Origin: Burkholderia sp. Bp8992
GTDB lineage: Bacteria > Pseudomonadota > Gammaproteobacteria > Burkholderiales > Burkholderiaceae
Direction: 5' to 3'
DNA length: 43,804 nucleotides
Assembly (NCBI RefSeq): GCF_003853705.1
Contig: NZ_QTQI01000044.1
Location: 1-43,804, forward strand
In this document: positions 41,252 to 43,804 of the stretch, piece by piece
How positions within the stretch are numbered: position 1 is the stretch's first letter
Layout of the letters: each line of letters starts with the position of its first letter
Translations under genes and position numbers: made by a program
Notes under the pieces: generated by a model
Database searches by the model: none
What the model was told of the DNA's origin: nothing
Seen by the model: only the letters and a program-made list of their open reading frames with translations

Positions 41252-42058
41252 ATGCGTGCGCGCCCGATCGTAGCCGTCACCGCCGACCGCATCCTGCGCG
41301 GTGCGCATCCGAATCACACGGCGGGCGAGAAGTACCTCGCCGCGCTCGTCGACGGCGCCGGCGCGCTGGCGTTCGTGCTGCCCGCGCTCGGCGCGCGGCA
41401 GCCGGCCGACGCGATCGTCGCGGCAGTCGACGGTCTGCTGTTGACCGGCAGCTATTCGAACGTCGAACCGCATCATTACGGCGGGGCCGCGAGTGCGCCC
41501 GATACATTGCACGACCCCGCGCGCGACGCGACCGCGCTGCCGCTGATCCGCGCGGCGATCGACGCGGGCGTGCCCGTGCTCGCGATCTGCCGCGGCATGC
41601 AGGAGCTTAACGTCGCGTACGGCGGCACGCTGCATCAGCGGCTGCACGCGACGAACGGCTTCGACGACCATCGCGAACGACCGGCCGATCCGCTCGAACG
41701 GCAGTACGGCCCCGCGCATGTCGTGCGACTCGCGCCGGGAGGCCTGCTGCAAAGGGTCGCGCGCGGCGCGCAGGAGGCGACGGTCAATTCGCTGCACGAC
41801 CAGGGCATCGCGCGTCTCGGCGCGGGGCTCGACGTCGAAGCGAGCGCGCCCGACGGGCTGGTCGAAGCCGTCAGCGTGCGCGGCGCGCGCGCATTCGCAC
41901 TCGGCGTGCAGTGGCATCCCGAATGGCGCTACGCGGAACAGCCGCTGTCGCGCGACATTTTTGCGGCATTCGGCGCGGCGTGCCGCGCGCGCATGGCGCA
42001 ACGCCTTCATGCGGCCGCCGGCACGATGCCGTCGCCGGCTGCATCCGACGTCGACTGA
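41252..42058 (+). CDS. puuD: Gamma-glutamyl-gamma-aminobutyrate hydrolase (class I glutamine amidotransferase-like)
   Basis: A 268-residue GATase1-type hydrolase. The nucleophile is Cys113 in AICRGMQELNVAYGGTLHQ, and the His-Glu pair is H222/E224 in GVQWHPEW. The start of the fold is VAVTADRILRGAHPNHTAGE. In the Puu pathway PuuD splits gamma-glutamyl-GABA into glutamate and GABA. ATG 41252 has AAGGAGAG ahead; a longer frame from 41216 is not preferred. The following glutamine-synthetase-like gene starts 12 bp later, and the pairing supports the polyamine role. Confidence 0.88.
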   Translation: MRARPIVAVTADRILRGAHPNHTAGEKYLAALVDGAGALAFVLPALGARQPADAIVAAVDGLLLTGSYSNVEPHHYGGAASAPDTLHDPARDATALPLIRAAIDAGVPVLAICRGMQELNVAYGGTLHQRLHATNGFDDHRERPADPLERQYGPAHVVRLAPGGLLQRVARGAQEATVNSLHDQGIARLGAGLDVEASAPDGLVEAVSVRGARAFALGVQWHPEWRYAEQPLSRDIFAAFGAACRARMAQRLHAAAGTMPSPAASDVD

Positions 42059-42070
42059 ACGAGGCCGATC

Positions 42071-43408
42071 ATGCAACCCGAACTGAGCGAATTCCTGCGT
42101 CAGCACCGCATCACCGAGGTCGAGGCGATCATTCCCGACATGGCCGGCATCGCGCGCGGCAAGATCATTCCGCGCAACAAATTCGAGTCCGGCGAATCGA
42201 TGCGGCTGCCGCAGGCCGTGATGGTGCAGACCGTCACCGGCGATTATCCGGAGGACGGCACGCTGACCGGCGTGACCGATCCCGACATGGTGTGCGTGCC
42301 CGATCCGTCGACGATCTGCCTCATTCCGTGGGCCGTCGATCCGACCGCGCAGGTGATCCACGACTGCGTGCATTTCGACGGCTCGCCGGTCGAGATCTCG
42401 CCGCGCTACGTGTTGCGCCGCGTGCTCGACCTGTACGAGGCGAAGGGCTGGAAGCCGGTCGTCGCGCCCGAACTCGAGTTCTATCTGGTCGACATGAACG
42501 CCGATCCCGATCTGCCGCTGCGGCCGCCCGTCGGCCGCACGGGGCGCGCGGAAACGGGCCGCCAGTCGTATTCGATCGAGGCCGTCAACGAGTTCGATCC
42601 GCTGTTCGAGGACATCTACGAGTACTGCGAAATGCAGGGCCTCGATATCGAGACGCTGATCCATGAGGTTGGCGCCGCGCAGATGGAGATCAACTTCGTG
42701 CACGGCGACGCGCTGCCGCTGGCCGACCAGGTGTTCCTGTTCAAGCGCACGGTGCGCGAGGCCGCGTTGCGCCACAACATGTATGCGACGTTCATGGCCA
42801 AGCCGATGGAAAACGAGCCGGGTTCCGCGATGCACATCCATCAGAGCCTCGCGGATATGCGTACCGGGCGCAACTTGTTCGCCGACGAAAACGGCGCCGT
42901 GTCACCGCTGTTCCACAGCTATCTGGCGGGGCTGCAGAAGTACACGCCGGCGCTGATGCCGATCTTCGCGCCGTACATCAATTCGTACCGCCGCCTGTCG
43001 CGCTTCATGGCCGCGCCGATCAATGTGCAATGGGGCTACGACAACCGCACGGTCGGCTTCCGCATCCCGCAGTCGAGCCCCGTCGCGCGCCGCATCGAGA
43101 ACCGGATTCCGGGCGTCGACTGCAATCCGTATCTCGCGTTCGCGGCGACGCTCGCCGCCGGCTATCTCGGCATGTCGCAACAGCTCGCGCCGACCGAGCC
43201 GATCGCCTCGGACGGTTACGACCTGCCTTACCAGCTGCCGCGCAACCTCGAGGAGGGCATCTCGCTGATGGCCGCATGCGAGCCGCTTGCCGGCATTCTC
43301 GGCGACAAGTTCGTGAAGGCGTACCTGGCGTTGAAGGAAACCGAATACGAAGCGTTCTTCCGTGTGATCAGCTCGTGGGAACGCAGGCATCTGCTGCTGC
43401 ACGTGTGA
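42071..43408 (+). CDS. puuA: Gamma-glutamylputrescine synthetase-like (glutamine synthetase family)
   Basis: A 445-residue member of the glutamine synthetase family, gamma-glutamylpolyamine synthetase branch. It has the PuuA-type start SEFLRQHRITEVEAIIPDMA GIARGK. The catalytic region includes VVAPELEFYLVDMN, GAAQMEINFVHGDALPLAD, the metal/ATP segment GSAMHIHQSL, and ENRIPGVDCNPYLAFAATLA. It lacks the tyrosine adenylylation loop of true GlnA. It joins glutamate to putrescine or a related amine using ATP. It is 12 bp after puuD and 28 bp before an aminotransferase, so the three form one operon. Confidence 0.9.
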   Translation: MQPELSEFLRQHRITEVEAIIPDMAGIARGKIIPRNKFESGESMRLPQAVMVQTVTGDYPEDGTLTGVTDPDMVCVPDPSTICLIPWAVDPTAQVIHDCVHFDGSPVEISPRYVLRRVLDLYEAKGWKPVVAPELEFYLVDMNADPDLPLRPPVGRTGRAETGRQSYSIEAVNEFDPLFEDIYEYCEMQGLDIETLIHEVGAAQMEINFVHGDALPLADQVFLFKRTVREAALRHNMYATFMAKPMENEPGSAMHIHQSLADMRTGRNLFADENGAVSPLFHSYLAGLQKYTPALMPIFAPYINSYRRLSRFMAAPINVQWGYDNRTVGFRIPQSSPVARRIENRIPGVDCNPYLAFAATLAAGYLGMSQQLAPTEPIASDGYDLPYQLPRNLEEGISLMAACEPLAGILGDKFVKAYLALKETEYEAFFRVISSWERRHLLLHV

Positions 43409-43436
43409 GCGTGTGGCGCTGTTTGACGGAGAAAAC

Positions 43437-43804
43437 ATGACCGATCGAAACGAAGCCTTTTCGCAGCACTCGACTGCCGATTTTCGCGCGCTCGACGCCG
43501 CGCACCACATCCACCCGTTCTCGGACATGGGCGCGCTGAACCGCGCCGGCAGCCGCGTGATCGTCAAGGCCGACGGCGTCTACCTGTGGGACTCGGACGG
43601 CAACAAGGTGATCGACGGGATGGCCGGCCTGTGGTGTGTGAACGTCGGCTACGGCCGCAAGGAGCTCGCCGACGCCGCGTATCGCCAGCTGCAGGAACTG
43701 CCGTTCTACAACACGTTCTTCAAGACCACGCACCCGCCGGTGATCGAGCTTTCCGCGATGCTCGCGGAAGTGACGCCGGCCGGCTTCAACCACTTCTTCT
43801 ATTG
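43437..43804 (+). CDS. Class III aminotransferase, N-terminal part (partial)
   Basis: The first 122 residues of a PLP-dependent aminotransferase, cut by the window edge. The segments HIHPFSDMGALNRAGSRVIV, GVYLWDSDGNKVIDGMAGLW and LQELPFYNTFFKTTHPP match the SpuC/PuuE group of putrescine/GABA:pyruvate aminotransferases. GGAGAAAAC precedes the ATG. It follows puuA by 28 bp and probably takes the amine group in the same polyamine route. The Lys that holds PLP lies beyond the window. Confidence 0.9.
   Translation, partial: MTDRNEAFSQHSTADFRALDAAHHIHPFSDMGALNRAGSRVIVKADGVYLWDSDGNKVIDGMAGLWCVNVGYGRKELADAAYRQLQELPFYNTFFKTTHPPVIELSAMLAEVTPAGFNHFFY

Overview
The window is GC-rich (very strong G/C bias at third codon positions), with gene families and gene order typical of a Burkholderia chromosome, most likely the B. 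cepacia complex. This is inferred from the VgrG type, the seven-gene hut operon, the acs/sodium-symporter pair and codon use; no database was searched. It contains about 39 protein genes (two of them cut by the window edges), one tRNA and one clear pseudogene.

Layout. (1) 1-2640: 3' end of acetyl-CoA synthetase, then a two-component sodium:solute symporter. (2) 2712-4221: tRNA-Ser(GGA), a LysE/RhtB exporter and an unrecognised protein. (3) 4457-12654: an accessory type VI secretion spike/effector island: vgrG, a Tle3-type lipase, a DUF2875 (Tla3-type) protein, a PAAR tip and a second DUF2875 protein. This is the most interesting part of the window. The toxin/adaptor junction is AT-rich, the DUF2875 gene is duplicated around the PAAR gene, both copies carry export-type N-termini, and no separate Tli3-like immunity gene is visible. 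(4) 13083-17689: a five-gene Ter-type metal/chemical stress operon (TelA, vWA, DUF475/TerC, TerD, unknown). (5) 17793-31253: housekeeping and accessory genes: a HAD phosphatase, a fatty acid desaturase divergent from an AraC regulator, an MFS/lactonase pair, a broken short-chain dehydrogenase, a DHH phosphoesterase, a photolyase, a second MFS with a tiny membrane protein behind it, a LysR regulator divergent from an alpha/beta hydrolase across a 3 x 50-bp tandem repeat, and a phosphopantetheinyl transferase. (6) 31275-40502: an orphan amino-acid binding protein divergent from hutH-hutC-hutU-hutD-hutI-hutF-hutG, with two near-perfect HutC-type operators. (7) 41252-end: a gamma-glutamyl polyamine (Puu-type) operon: puuD, puuA and the start of a class III aminotransferase.

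How the genes work together. The hut operon covers histidine to urocanate, imidazolone propionate, formiminoglutamate, formylglutamate, then glutamate and formate, with HutD as accessory factor and HutC as urocanate-responsive repressor. The puu genes use glutamate to activate and degrade putrescine-type amines. The T6SS island supplies a spike, tip, lipase cargo and cargo-handling proteins to a core apparatus encoded outside this window. The Ter operon looks like a membrane-linked stress complex.
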